Assembly (NCBI GenBank): GCA_947493175.1
Contig: CANLQD010000005.1
Location: 306,342 to 370,341, forward strand
DNA: 64,000 nt
DNA from: an uncultured Flavobacteriaceae bacterium
Lineage (GTDB): Bacteria; Bacteroidota; Bacteroidia; Flavobacteriales; Flavobacteriaceae
Direction: 5' to 3'
In this document: in pieces, positions 52,208 to 60,443 of the stretch
Position numbering within the stretch: the first letter of the stretch is position 1
Layout: each line of letters opens with the position of its first letter
Position numbers and translations under genes: made by a program
The notes under the pieces: generated by a model
Told to the model about the DNA's origin: nothing
Database searches by the model: none
Seen by the model: only the letters and a program-made list of their open reading frames with translations

Positions 52208-52357
52208 ATTTTAACAATATTTTAAGAACCTATACTTGGTTAAATCCTAAGTCTGGCGTGTCTACCAATTCCACCACGCCCGCTTTTTCAATATTTTAAG
52301 AACTTTTATTAGGTTAAATCCTAAGTCTAGCGTGTCTACCAATTCCACCACGCCTGC
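52168..52357. repeat. Tandem copies of the tRNA-Leu 5' half plus upstream flank
   Basis: Two and a half imperfect units with starts at 52168, 52244 and 52318 (76 and 74 bp). Each holds the tRNA from anticodon loop to 5' end, followed by an AT-rich flank with AATATTTTAAGAAC. Partial tRNA copies differ by single bases (GTCTGGCG, GTCTAGCG). Breaks fall in the anticodon loop. Confidence 0.9.
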
Positions 52358-52389
52358 ATCAAAATATAAAACTCTTTCTGCATTTCAGT

Positions 52390-52445
52390 TCTCCGAAGCT
52401 TTTGCGAAGGAGAGCCCTGGCTGCATATCCCGATAAATTCGGGAT
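52390..52445. repeat. REP-like hairpins between tRNA and dipeptidase
   Basis: TCTCC...GGAGA (52390-52413) and ATCCCGA-TAAAT-TCGGGAT (52427-52445) lie in the 325-bp gene-free stretch 52208-52532. The second has the TCCCGA/TCGGGA core common in flavobacterial intergenic repeats. Apart from these and the tRNA halves, I see only the AT-rich promoter region of the dipeptidase. Confidence 0.55.
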
Positions 52446-52532
52446 GCAAATATAAATTAAAAATTCAATTTAAAAATGCATCTACTTTAAAAAGTTCTTT
52501 TAGTAAATTTAGTCTTCTGAAAATCACAACCA

Positions 52533-53921
52533 ATGCAACAAATCAAGGAGTACCTGAAGCAGCACGAACAACGTTTTATCAATGAATTGATCGAATTGCT
52601 CAAAATCCCCTCCGTCAGTGCCGATCCCGCTTTTTCCCAAGACGTTTTCAATACCGCCGAGGCCGTAAAGACCGCTTTGGAGCAAGCCGGATGCGAAGCC
52701 GTAGAAATTTGCGATACAGAAGGATACCCTATTATTTATGCGGAAAAAATTGTCGATCCTTCCCTTCCCACGGTTCTCGTCTATGGCCATTATGACGTGC
52801 AACCCCCCGACCCCATAGATCTTTGGGATTCCCCTCCCTTCGAACCGGTCATCCAAACCACCGAACTACATCCAAAAGGCGCCATTTTCGCAAGAGGTGC
52901 CTGCGACGACAAAGGTCAAATGTACATGCATGTCAAAGCAGTGGAGTTCATGATCAAAACCGGACAATTACCGTGCAATGTAAAATTCATGATCGAGGGC
53001 GAAGAGGAAGTCGGCAGCAAAAGCTTGGCCAGTTTCGTCGATCAACATCGTGAAAAATTGGCCAATGATATTATTTTGATTTCCGATACGGGAATGATCG
53101 CGAACGATGTGCCTTCGATTACTACCGGACTTCGCGGTCTTAGCTACGTAGAAGTGGAGGTAACCGGACCTAATCGGGACTTACATTCCGGCCTCTATGG
53201 CGGTGCAGTCGCCAACCCGATCAATATTTTGGCAAAAATGATCAGCTCATTACACGATGAGCACAACCATATTACCATTCCCGGATTTTATGATAAAGTA
53301 GAAGATCTTTCCGAAGTGGAACGGGCCGAGATGGCCAAGGCCCCTTTTGATGTGAACGACTACCAAAAAGCCTTGGATATCGAATCGATCTACGGTGAAA
53401 AAGGATATACGACCAATGAAAGGAACTCCATTCGCCCTACACTAGATGTGAACGGAATTTGGGGCGGTTATACCGGCGAAGGCGCAAAGACCGTTATTGC
53501 CAGTAAGGCCTATGCCAAAATATCTATGCGACTGGTGCCCCATCAAGATTGGGAAGAAATTACGGCACTCTTCAAAACGCACTTTGAAAGCATTGCACCC
53601 AAAGGGGTACGGGTAAAAGTAACGCCGCATCACGGAGGGCAAGGGTATGTAACCCCTATCGATACGATCGGCTATCAGGCAGCTTCCAAAGCCTATGAGA
53701 CCACTTTTGGCAAAAAACCCATTCCGCAACGCAGTGGTGGCAGTATTCCTATTGTAGCTCTTTTTGAAGAAGTACTAAAAAGTAAAACAATACTAATGGG
53801 TTTTGGCCTGGACAGTGACGCCATACACTCCCCTAACGAACATTTCGGGGTATGGAATTATCTCAAGGGTATTGAAACGATTCCTTATTTCTATCAGTAT
53901 TTTGCCGAGATGAACGCTTAG
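52533..53921 (+). CDS. M20-family dipeptidase
   Basis: 462 residues. Zinc peptidase with metal ligands in YGHYDVQPPDP (His, Asp), RGACDDKGQMYMH (bridging Asp) and EGEEEVGS (catalytic Glu pair), the dimerization insert, and a final GFGLDSDAIHSPNEHF His. Cytoplasmic, cleaves dipeptides. First chromosomal gene right of the ICE; expressed alone, followed by a palindromic region. Confidence 0.95.
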   Translation: MQQIKEYLKQHEQRFINELIELLKIPSVSADPAFSQDVFNTAEAVKTALEQAGCEAVEICDTEGYPIIYAEKIVDPSLPTVLVYGHYDVQPPDPIDLWDSPPFEPVIQTTELHPKGAIFARGACDDKGQMYMHVKAVEFMIKTGQLPCNVKFMIEGEEEVGSKSLASFVDQHREKLANDIILISDTGMIANDVPSITTGLRGLSYVEVEVTGPNRDLHSGLYGGAVANPINILAKMISSLHDEHNHITIPGFYDKVEDLSEVERAEMAKAPFDVNDYQKALDIESIYGEKGYTTNERNSIRPTLDVNGIWGGYTGEGAKTVIASKAYAKISMRLVPHQDWEEITALFKTHFESIAPKGVRVKVTPHHGGQGYVTPIDTIGYQAASKAYETTFGKKPIPQRSGGSIPIVALFEEVLKSKTILMGFGLDSDAIHSPNEHFGVWNYLKGIETIPYFYQYFAEMNA

Positions 53922-54009
53922 TGGGTGGTTTCTTGGCAATAACCCCAGGGCCTTCGTCCGCCGAAATGGCTACATGAAGGCGTTACGAGCCTTGGACCCA
54001 TAACAAGAA

Positions 54010-54078
54010 CGACCCAAGGGTCGGGGTTAGTTCAACCATCCGTTTTGAAGGCGTCGTATATACGACTTGTCAAAACGG
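54010..54078. repeat. Palindromic intergenic element
   Basis: Two nested structures: CGACCC-AA-GGGTCG (54010-54023) and CCGTTTTGA/TCAAAACGG (54040-54048/54070-54078) enclosing the perfect palindrome GTCGTATATACGAC (54053-54066). It lies between dipeptidase and the convergent phnA gene and may be a REP-type element or a bidirectional transcription stop, though no T run follows. Confidence 0.6.
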
Positions 54079-54111
54079 GGTTTCACTAATAAAGAAGTAT
54101 GTAGCAAAAAA

Positions 54112-54690
54112 TTAAATCTTTTTCACATACTTGGTGATGATTACGATTTGCTGCGCACCTACTTTTCCTTCGATATATTCGGCATTCTCCCGATCTAAGG
54201 AAATTCTTCGAACCGGCGTACCCTGTTTTGCAACCATACTAGACCCTTTTACCTTCAGGTCTTTGATAAGTACTACACTATCGCCATTTTCCAATACTAC
54301 CCCGTTGACATCCCTATGAATAATTTTCGCACTAGCGTCCTCACCTTCTCCCGTGGCCTGCGCCCAATCGAGGATCGTATCTTCTAAATACATCATATCT
54401 AAAAGATCTTGTGGCCAGCCTTCAGATTTCAGTCTATGAAGTATACGCCATGCAACTACCTTCACCGCTGCATGTTCACTCCAAATACTATCATTGAGAC
54501 AACGCCAGTGATTGGGATCTGTCGTATCAGGGTTTTCGATTTGCCCAATACAAGTCTCACAACCTAAAAGGCTACCATCAAGACCTCCGACCGAAACCGG
54601 AGGCACCTCATACACTATTAAACCATCGGTAGCCGAACATAATTCGCACCTTGACCCACTACGTTCTTTCAACTGCCCAACAATGTTCAT
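54112..54690 (-). CDS. PhnA-domain protein
   Basis: 192 residues: N-terminal zinc ribbon (SRCELCSATDG...GCETCIGQI) and C-terminal PhnA domain (DVNGVVLENGDSVVLIKDLKVKGSSMVAKQGT). Despite the historical name it is not a phosphonoacetate hydrolase by motif; function is poorly known. Chromosomal, single-gene unit. Confidence 0.9.
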   Translation of the reverse strand: MNIVGQLKERSGSRCELCSATDGLIVYEVPPVSVGGLDGSLLGCETCIGQIENPDTTDPNHWRCLNDSIWSEHAAVKVVAWRILHRLKSEGWPQDLLDMMYLEDTILDWAQATGEGEDASAKIIHRDVNGVVLENGDSVVLIKDLKVKGSSMVAKQGTPVRRISLDRENAEYIEGKVGAQQIVIITKYVKKI

Positions 54691-54809
54691 GATAGTATTT
54701 AGATTTCTGCAAACTTATCGTTTTCGTAAAAACGACACCTAACCTGAGCCGTTATATTTTCTTAGTCTGTACTAGAACTTCTTTTTTTCCGTTCTAAATT
54801 GACCAAATC

Positions 54810-54972
54810 ATACCTTTTGAGCTTTGAAAACGTGTGGACAGAAATTGAATTATTTTTTACTTGGTCAAGGCAAAAAATCGAGGCATAGCCTTTGCTACGT
54901 TGCTATTTTTTAACGAAGAGCAGGTAAAAAAAGAAACTATGTATTAGCACGTTTTCAAAGCTCAAATGGTAT
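54810..54972. repeat. 163-bp imperfect palindrome (MITE-like hairpin element)
   Basis: Terminal inverted arms at 54810-54834 and 54948-54972 match at 24 of 25 positions (core TTTGAGCTTTGAAAACGTG). The interior also pairs in part (TTTTTTAC with GTAAAAAA, AAAAAAT with ATTTTTT, TAGC with GCTA) up to a small loop. No coding frame inside. It fills most of the 302-bp space between phnA and the membrane protein gene, ending 20 bp before that gene's ATG. Confidence 0.8.
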
Positions 54973-54992
54973 AAATAACCTACTTACCACTC

Positions 54993-55538
54993 ATGTTGAT
55001 CTCAAAGCAAAAAACCTCGCTGTTTTTTAGGTTAAGTATTTCTGTTACCGTATTCAGCGCGCTGTTTAAAATTATGCCTTCATTCTTTATTGTCCTAGGA
55101 GCTGTTGGCATGGTCATTTTTCTCAGTATTCAGTTGTATCAAAAAGAACAAATAGCACTTCTTGATTATACCAGGCTGCTATTAATCCTTTCGTTTTCAA
55201 TAAATTATATATTTAGCCTGCTGGATTCACCGTACGGATATCTACTCGCATCGATTACGAAGTTAGCGCTCATCGCTTTTCTCATACTTTACATCAAAAA
55301 GATTATAGAAACCTTTCAGGATATCACGCAGAACCATAGTTTTTTGCTAAGTAGTTTTGGCCGAGAAAACCTATCCTATCTCCTAGCCGATTTGGCAACG
55401 GTCTATATTGTGATCGCCTCTTTATTCGAAATTCTTCATTGGGAAATGGGCATACTCAACGGTAAGGTGTTATTGGGCATAGGCCTTTTTTCCGCTTTGC
55501 TTTCTATTTTGGCCAGCTCGCGGGCAGTTCGACTGTAA
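54993..55538 (+). CDS. GldL-like membrane protein, copy 1
   Basis: 181 residues with six predicted helices. It has a twofold internal pattern: SISVTVFSALFKIMPS near the start and LFEILHWEMGILNGKVLLGI near the end, like the FK-HW motif of GldL, a gliding-motility membrane protein. Likely paralogue of the next gene. Function not established; homology to GldL N-terminus is an inference from motif. Confidence 0.65.
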   Translation: MLISKQKTSLFFRLSISVTVFSALFKIMPSFFIVLGAVGMVIFLSIQLYQKEQIALLDYTRLLLILSFSINYIFSLLDSPYGYLLASITKLALIAFLILYIKKIIETFQDITQNHSFLLSSFGRENLSYLLADLATVYIVIASLFEILHWEMGILNGKVLLGIGLFSALLSILASSRAVRL

Positions 55539-55578
55539 TACCATTTTGATTTTGAAAATATTTAAATAAACGACGCGG

Positions 55579-56139
55579 ATGCCAATATCGAACCAACGGA
55601 TACGTTTTTTTCTTCGAATGAGCATTTCGATCACTATTCTGGGAGCTTTGTTCAAAGTACTGCATTGGGCAGGCGCACCCATATTGTTTGTCGGGGGATG
55701 TATTGGTATTGTGGTTTTCTACAGCACACAGTTTTACCGGAAAAAGCCCAAAAGGCTGCTCGATTACTCTAAATTTTTCCTTTTACTATCTTTTTTATTC
55801 CATTATACCTTTCGGGTACTTCATTTAAGGTATGGCCATGTGTTTACCATACTTACGCAACTAGCGTTACTTGTATTTTTTATTCTTTATGTTCATGATG
55901 TCCTGTTTTCGGAACACGACCATTCAGAAAACGATGCATCGCAATTATTGCGTCGCCCTGGACGAAAAGCAATCAGCTACCTACTAAACGGTTTGGCCAC
56001 CATGGGTATCATTATCGGCGCGCTGTTGAAAATTTTGCATTGGGAATTTAATTTCGTGAATGGAAATCTCCTATTATGCATCGGATTGTTGGCCGCTGCT
56101 ACTTCAGTTATAATGGGTTCAACGGATACGAAAACTTAA
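55579..56139 (+). CDS. GldL-like membrane protein, copy 2
   Basis: 186 residues, same architecture as the preceding gene: SISITILGALFKVLHWAGAP at the N-terminus and LLKILHWEFNFVNGNLLLCI at the C-terminus, with full HW motifs in both halves (the first copy has lost the N-terminal one). Thirty-seven bases separate stop and start, so the pair is probably one transcript. Confidence 0.68.
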   Translation: MPISNQRIRFFLRMSISITILGALFKVLHWAGAPILFVGGCIGIVVFYSTQFYRKKPKRLLDYSKFFLLLSFLFHYTFRVLHLRYGHVFTILTQLALLVFFILYVHDVLFSEHDHSENDASQLLRRPGRKAISYLLNGLATMGIIIGALLKILHWEFNFVNGNLLLCIGLLAAATSVIMGSTDTKT

Positions 56140-56168
56140 AACCTGCCCTAATTTCCTTTTATTTTACT

Positions 56169-56228
56169 CTACACTTGTAGAATCAAAATATTTATTCTAT
56201 GTTTGTAGAACAAATTCTAAACGTGTAG
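56169..56228. promoter_or_regulatory. Three BlaI-type operator dyads
   Basis: CTACA-CT-TGTAG (56169-56180), CTATG-TT-TGTAG (56197-56208) and CTAAA-CG-TGTAG (56217-56228) share one pattern (CTA..-N2-TGTAG, flanked by AA/TT). The last ends three bases before the ATG of the BlaI gene. The TACA/TGTA half-sites are those of BlaI/MecI repressors, so autoregulation is very likely. Confidence 0.8.
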
Positions 56229-56231
56229 AAT

Positions 56232-56597
56232 ATGCAGTTGTCAAAATCCGAGGAAGAATTGATGAACATCCTATGGAAACAGCAAAAGGCTTTCATGAAA
56301 GACCTCTTGGAAGCCTATCCCGATCCGAAACCGGCGACCACCACAATCGCCACCTTACTTAAGCGGATGATCGATAAAGGTTTTGTCGCCTATAAAAGTT
56401 TTGGGCGCTCTCGCGAATACTATCCTTTGGTAAAGAAGAAAGACTATTTTTCGAAACACGTAAACGGACTCATCAAAAACTTTTTCAACGATAGCGCTTC
56501 CCAATTTGCTTCGTTCTTCACACAAGAGACCAATTTGAGCAAAGAAGAGTTGCAAGAGCTAAAAAGACTGATCGACAACGAAATTAAAAGAAAATAA
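56232..56597 (+). CDS. BlaI/MecI/CopY-family repressor
   Basis: 121 residues with the winged helix KSEEELMNILWKQQKAFMKD...TTTIATLLKRMIDKGFVAY and a C-terminal dimerization helix pair. Paired with an M56 peptidase one base downstream, as BlaI with BlaR1. In this class the membrane peptidase relieves repression; the signal in Bacteroidota is mostly unknown and beta-lactamase genes are absent nearby. Confidence 0.93.
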   Translation: MQLSKSEEELMNILWKQQKAFMKDLLEAYPDPKPATTTIATLLKRMIDKGFVAYKSFGRSREYYPLVKKKDYFSKHVNGLIKNFFNDSASQFASFFTQETNLSKEELQELKRLIDNEIKRK

Positions 56598-56598
56598 T

Positions 56599-58875
56599 AT
56601 GTGGCTCTATCTTTTAAAATCTACGGCTTGTCTTGCTATTCTGCTGCTTTTTTACAAGCTTTTTCTCGAACGCGAGAGCATTCATGTTTTCAAGCGCTTT
56701 TACCTTTTGGGGGCCTTGGCATTTTCCATGGTCGTACCTGAACTGGTGTTCACCGAAGAGGTAGTGGTCATATACCCTTCGGTTGAAACGGAAACACCAT
56801 CGGTCGTCTATGCCCACATAGACAACGTTCCTAACGTTCCACAGAAATTGGAAGCGGACATTACAGATTTCTCGCCCCTACTTTGGGGAGGCTATTTTCT
56901 GGGGCTAGCATTCTTTGGCATGCGTTTCTTTAAAAACCTTGCCCAAATCGTACGTAGGATTCAAAGCAACCCCAAGGAACGGGTCGCAGCTTTTATTCGG
57001 GTATTACTAGGCGAAAACATTCCGCCCCATACTTTTTTTAGTTATATTTTTCTCAACAAAGGCAAACTGGAATCGAACAATATTCCAGAAGAGGTGTTGT
57101 TGCATGAAGAGACCCATGCCAGACAAAAACACAGCATTGATGTACTTCTCATTGAAATTTTACAAGTCATCTTTTGGTTTAACCCCTTGATATACGTCCT
57201 TCGAAAATCCATTAAACTCAATCACGAATTTCTTGCAGACAGTGCAGTATTAAAAAAAGGTGTGGCCTCATCAACCTATCAAAACACCTTATTATCCTTT
57301 ATGACCCCCGCCGGTAATCAAGCATTTATCAATGCCATCAATTATTCATCAATCAAAAAACGATTTACAGTCATGAAAAAAAACACCTCAAAACGAACAG
57401 CGTTCCTAAAAAGTTTATTGTTATTGCCATTACTCACCGTTCTATTGTTCAGCTTCACCGAAACCAAGATTGTCTACAGATCGGCAGACATAGATGAGGC
57501 AACAGTATCAGAAGTGGCCGATACAAACGATACTAAAGTCATTTCCACTTCCAAGGTAAATGATAGGGTCAAAAGAGAAGAGGTCACCGGTATGACACCA
57601 CTCGTTCATCATAAAGCGGGTTTGGCCATTTCCACCATACCAAATGACATTTCAAAAGAACATCAAGAAGGAGCCTCGCCAGAAGAGCTTGTTCAATACG
57701 CTTCCTTGGCAGAAAAGTACAATGCACAACCCATAGAAAGCAGGACAGTTCCGTTAAAAGACTTACGAACGCTTGAGACCCTTTACCGAAAAATGAGTGA
57801 AGAGCAAAAGAAAAGTGCCTCGCCCTTTCCGGAATGTCAAGAGATAGAGAACCTTCATATTTACATTCAAGACAATGAACAATTGTTGGTAAATGGCGAA
57901 ATGGTCAAGCTCGATGAAATCGCTGTCCTTTTGACAAAATTCAATGCACAAATAACACGAGCAGCACGACAGAACAAGGTACGATCCTATATCAAGGCTG
58001 AGAAAAACACTCCTGTGAGTACCCTGGAAAAAATCGAGGCAGCTTTAACGTCTTACGGAGTAGCCACCATTGACATTATGGGGCCAAAGGAAAAGACGGG
58101 CAGCAGATTGCAGCAAAGTGGCGCCAGACAATCCGAAGAAAAAGAGCTATTTGTTATCATAGCCGATCAAAAGATTACCCTCAACGGCAAGTCGGTTACG
58201 CTGGAAAGATTTGCCAAGGAGGTAGATGCGTTGACAGCGGAGTGGGAAGAGACCGATTATACAAGCGCCTCTACCCAAGTACAAATTCGAAACGCATCGA
58301 GCAACTTCTTAAAAAAAGTGGATCGGGAATTCAAGAAAACCCATTTTTCCAAAGCAAACGGTGGTACTGGTCTTGTTCCACCCCCTCCACCACCTCCTAC
58401 AAGTCCGCAAATAGAAAACCACATTGCCCTACATCCCCCTACTCCTCCAGTGGCGGTTAGCGCAGCTGTTGTCGAGGAAGTCGTTGAAAACCAAGAAGTT
58501 CATTCAGTTCAAGAGGTAGTTGAACATCAGGAAGCCCATGCGGTTCAAGAGATCGTTGAAAATCAGGTAGTACACTCAGTTCAAGAGGTCTTTTCAGAAC
58601 CGGTGCCGGTAGCCCCTCCTGTATTCACTGATACGAATGATGAAAGGGAGGATTATCTTAAAAATCCACCCGCTCCCCCAGAACCACAATCCCCTTTGGA
58701 CCATGTCATCGAAATGGCAAAAGAGGGCGCTACTTTTTATTACGAGGGAAAAGAAATCTCCTCTGACAAGGCCGTTGAACTCCTCAAAAAGAACCACAAC
58801 CTCAACATCGATTCCAGAGGTGCCGGCAGCAAAAACCCCGTGGTACGAATATCGCGCCATCCGATTAAGATCTGA
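56599..58875 (+). CDS. M56-family membrane metallopeptidase (BlaR1-like)
   Basis: 758 residues. N-terminal helices, zinc motif HEETH (169-173) with the third ligand in HEFLADS, a further membrane helix (about residues 270-290, FLKSLLLLPLLTVLLF), then a long periplasmic part without a penicillin-binding domain. That part holds poly-Pro (VPPPPPPP, about 592), three near-identical 12-residue repeats (EVVENQEVHSVQ, EVVEHQEAHAVQ, EIVENQVVHSVQ, about 625-662) and a C-terminal domain. Probably senses cell-envelope stress and cleaves the BlaI partner. Confidence 0.9.
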   Translation: MWLYLLKSTACLAILLLFYKLFLERESIHVFKRFYLLGALAFSMVVPELVFTEEVVVIYPSVETETPSVVYAHIDNVPNVPQKLEADITDFSPLLWGGYFLGLAFFGMRFFKNLAQIVRRIQSNPKERVAAFIRVLLGENIPPHTFFSYIFLNKGKLESNNIPEEVLLHEETHARQKHSIDVLLIEILQVIFWFNPLIYVLRKSIKLNHEFLADSAVLKKGVASSTYQNTLLSFMTPAGNQAFINAINYSSIKKRFTVMKKNTSKRTAFLKSLLLLPLLTVLLFSFTETKIVYRSADIDEATVSEVADTNDTKVISTSKVNDRVKREEVTGMTPLVHHKAGLAISTIPNDISKEHQEGASPEELVQYASLAEKYNAQPIESRTVPLKDLRTLETLYRKMSEEQKKSASPFPECQEIENLHIYIQDNEQLLVNGEMVKLDEIAVLLTKFNAQITRAARQNKVRSYIKAEKNTPVSTLEKIEAALTSYGVATIDIMGPKEKTGSRLQQSGARQSEEKELFVIIADQKITLNGKSVTLERFAKEVDALTAEWEETDYTSASTQVQIRNASSNFLKKVDREFKKTHFSKANGGTGLVPPPPPPPTSPQIENHIALHPPTPPVAVSAAVVEEVVENQEVHSVQEVVEHQEAHAVQEIVENQVVHSVQEVFSEPVPVAPPVFTDTNDEREDYLKNPPAPPEPQSPLDHVIEMAKEGATFYYEGKEISSDKAVELLKKNHNLNIDSRGAGSKNPVVRISRHPIKI

Positions 58876-59012
58876 ATGGTTCAGGAACCTTCAAAAAAGA
58901 TAGTGCCCATCCAAATTATCGGAGAGATCCATCCCCGGATTTCAAAAACCATAGGAGTGCATATTTATAGTAAAACATAAAAACTATATGCCGTTTGCCA
59001 TGATATAATGTT

Positions 59013-59040
59013 AAAGCCCTTCATTTCGAGGGCTTTTTTT
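59013..59040 (+). terminator. Terminator after M56 gene
   Basis: AAAGCCCT-TCATTTCG-AGGGCTTT stem followed by a T run to 59040, in the 229-bp space between the M56 gene and DUF4407. Confidence 0.85.
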
Positions 59041-59104
59041 GTAACATCATGGCCCTAACGGAAGTCTAATAAAACAGTTATTCATCAATCCAGCCCAAAA
59101 ATCC

Positions 59105-60205
59105 ATGCTACAGCGCTTCTTTATTCTTTGCTCAGGGGCAGACGCCACTCTTTTAAAAACCTGTTCCGAAGGGGAACAGAACAAATATGCCGGTATCGGC
59201 GCCACCGTTTTTTTTACGGCGGTCATGGCCTTTATTGCCAGCAGCTATGCCCTTTACACTGTTTTTGACAACATATATATAGCCATCTTATTTGGTATGA
59301 TCTGGGGACTATTGATTTTTAACCTTGATAGGTTCATCGTCTCCACCATCAAAAAAAACACCAGTTTCGGCAACGAACTGTCACAAGCGGCCCCCAGAAT
59401 TGTTTTGGCCATTATCATTGCCGTGGTGATTTCCAAACCGTTGGAAATGAAAATTTTTGAAAAGGAAATCAATCAGGTCCTATTGGAACAAAAAAACGAG
59501 CTCACGCTGGCCAATAAACAACAATTGGCTTTGCAATACACACCGCAGGTTGAAAAACTGAATCAGGATATTGCAGCCCTTAAAGGAGAAATTACAGGTA
59601 AAGAAGCCGAGACCAATGCACTGTATGATACTTATATTTCGGAGGCAGAGGGTAGGGCCGGCACGATGTTATTGGGCAAGGGCCCCGTTTATGCCGAAAA
59701 AAGGGAAAAACACGACGCTTCCTTGGCCGAACTGCAACTACTCAAGGAGGCAAATACCCAGAAAATAAAGGATATTGAAGCACAGATCGCCAATTTAAAT
59801 ACGGAATATACCGAGGTCGTTAAAAATTCCCAGCCCATTATTGACGGTTTCGACGGACTCATGGCACGTATCAATGCGCTGGGGGAACTGCCTTGGTTTC
59901 CCTCTTTCTTTATTTTTCTATTGTTCTTAGCCATTGAGACTTCACCTATTATCGCCAAATTATTAGCACCCAAAGGGGAATACGACCTCAAGTTGGAAGA
60001 TCAGGAATCTGCCATCAAAACCTGGATACTGCAAAAGGTAGGGGAACGCAAAAAGATCTTGGTAACAGATACCGAACTAAATGAAAAAATCTACGGGGAA
60101 ATCGCCGAGGAAGAGGCAGTATACGCCTATAAAAAGCAAAAAGCGGAAGAACTAATGCAGCTTCAGGCCGATGCCTTTCATGATATGCAGGTGAAACAAT
60201 TATGA
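59105..60205 (+). CDS. DUF4407 membrane protein
   Basis: 366 residues: four membrane helices (three near residues 30-125, one near 260-280), with a long coiled coil (about 130-245, many Glu/Lys/Gln) between them that should project from the membrane, and a cytoplasmic tail. The Asp in FNLDRFIV is conserved in the family. Function unknown. Confidence 0.88.
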   Translation: MLQRFFILCSGADATLLKTCSEGEQNKYAGIGATVFFTAVMAFIASSYALYTVFDNIYIAILFGMIWGLLIFNLDRFIVSTIKKNTSFGNELSQAAPRIVLAIIIAVVISKPLEMKIFEKEINQVLLEQKNELTLANKQQLALQYTPQVEKLNQDIAALKGEITGKEAETNALYDTYISEAEGRAGTMLLGKGPVYAEKREKHDASLAELQLLKEANTQKIKDIEAQIANLNTEYTEVVKNSQPIIDGFDGLMARINALGELPWFPSFFIFLLFLAIETSPIIAKLLAPKGEYDLKLEDQESAIKTWILQKVGERKKILVTDTELNEKIYGEIAEEEAVYAYKKQKAEELMQLQADAFHDMQVKQL

Positions 60206-60443
60206 CGCGTGGAAGAATCTACTGCAAGTTCAAAATGGTTTGAAGGTCGATCGCCTTCTTCTAACAGGAAAATACAGCATGTGGCAACTCCCATTAAAAC
60301 AGATGCCTTTTGTTTTTTATCCTCTTCACCAAGTTAAAAACAAATCATGGATTCGAATCCGTTAAGAACTAAACCAAAAGATACCAGCGTTTCGACTAGC
60401 CCTATACGATAGTGGTGTTCCTTTGTTTTTTCTATAACATCTA

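Noticed and set aside
52045..52299. Open frame across the tRNA-Leu gene
   Set aside because: It reads through the terminator, the tRNA and a tRNA half on the opposite strand; not a gene.
56614..58860. Frames opposite and within the M56 gene, such as 58242-58460 and 58637-58903
   Set aside because: Shadow frames of a clearly coding gene with HEETH motif and in-frame repeats.
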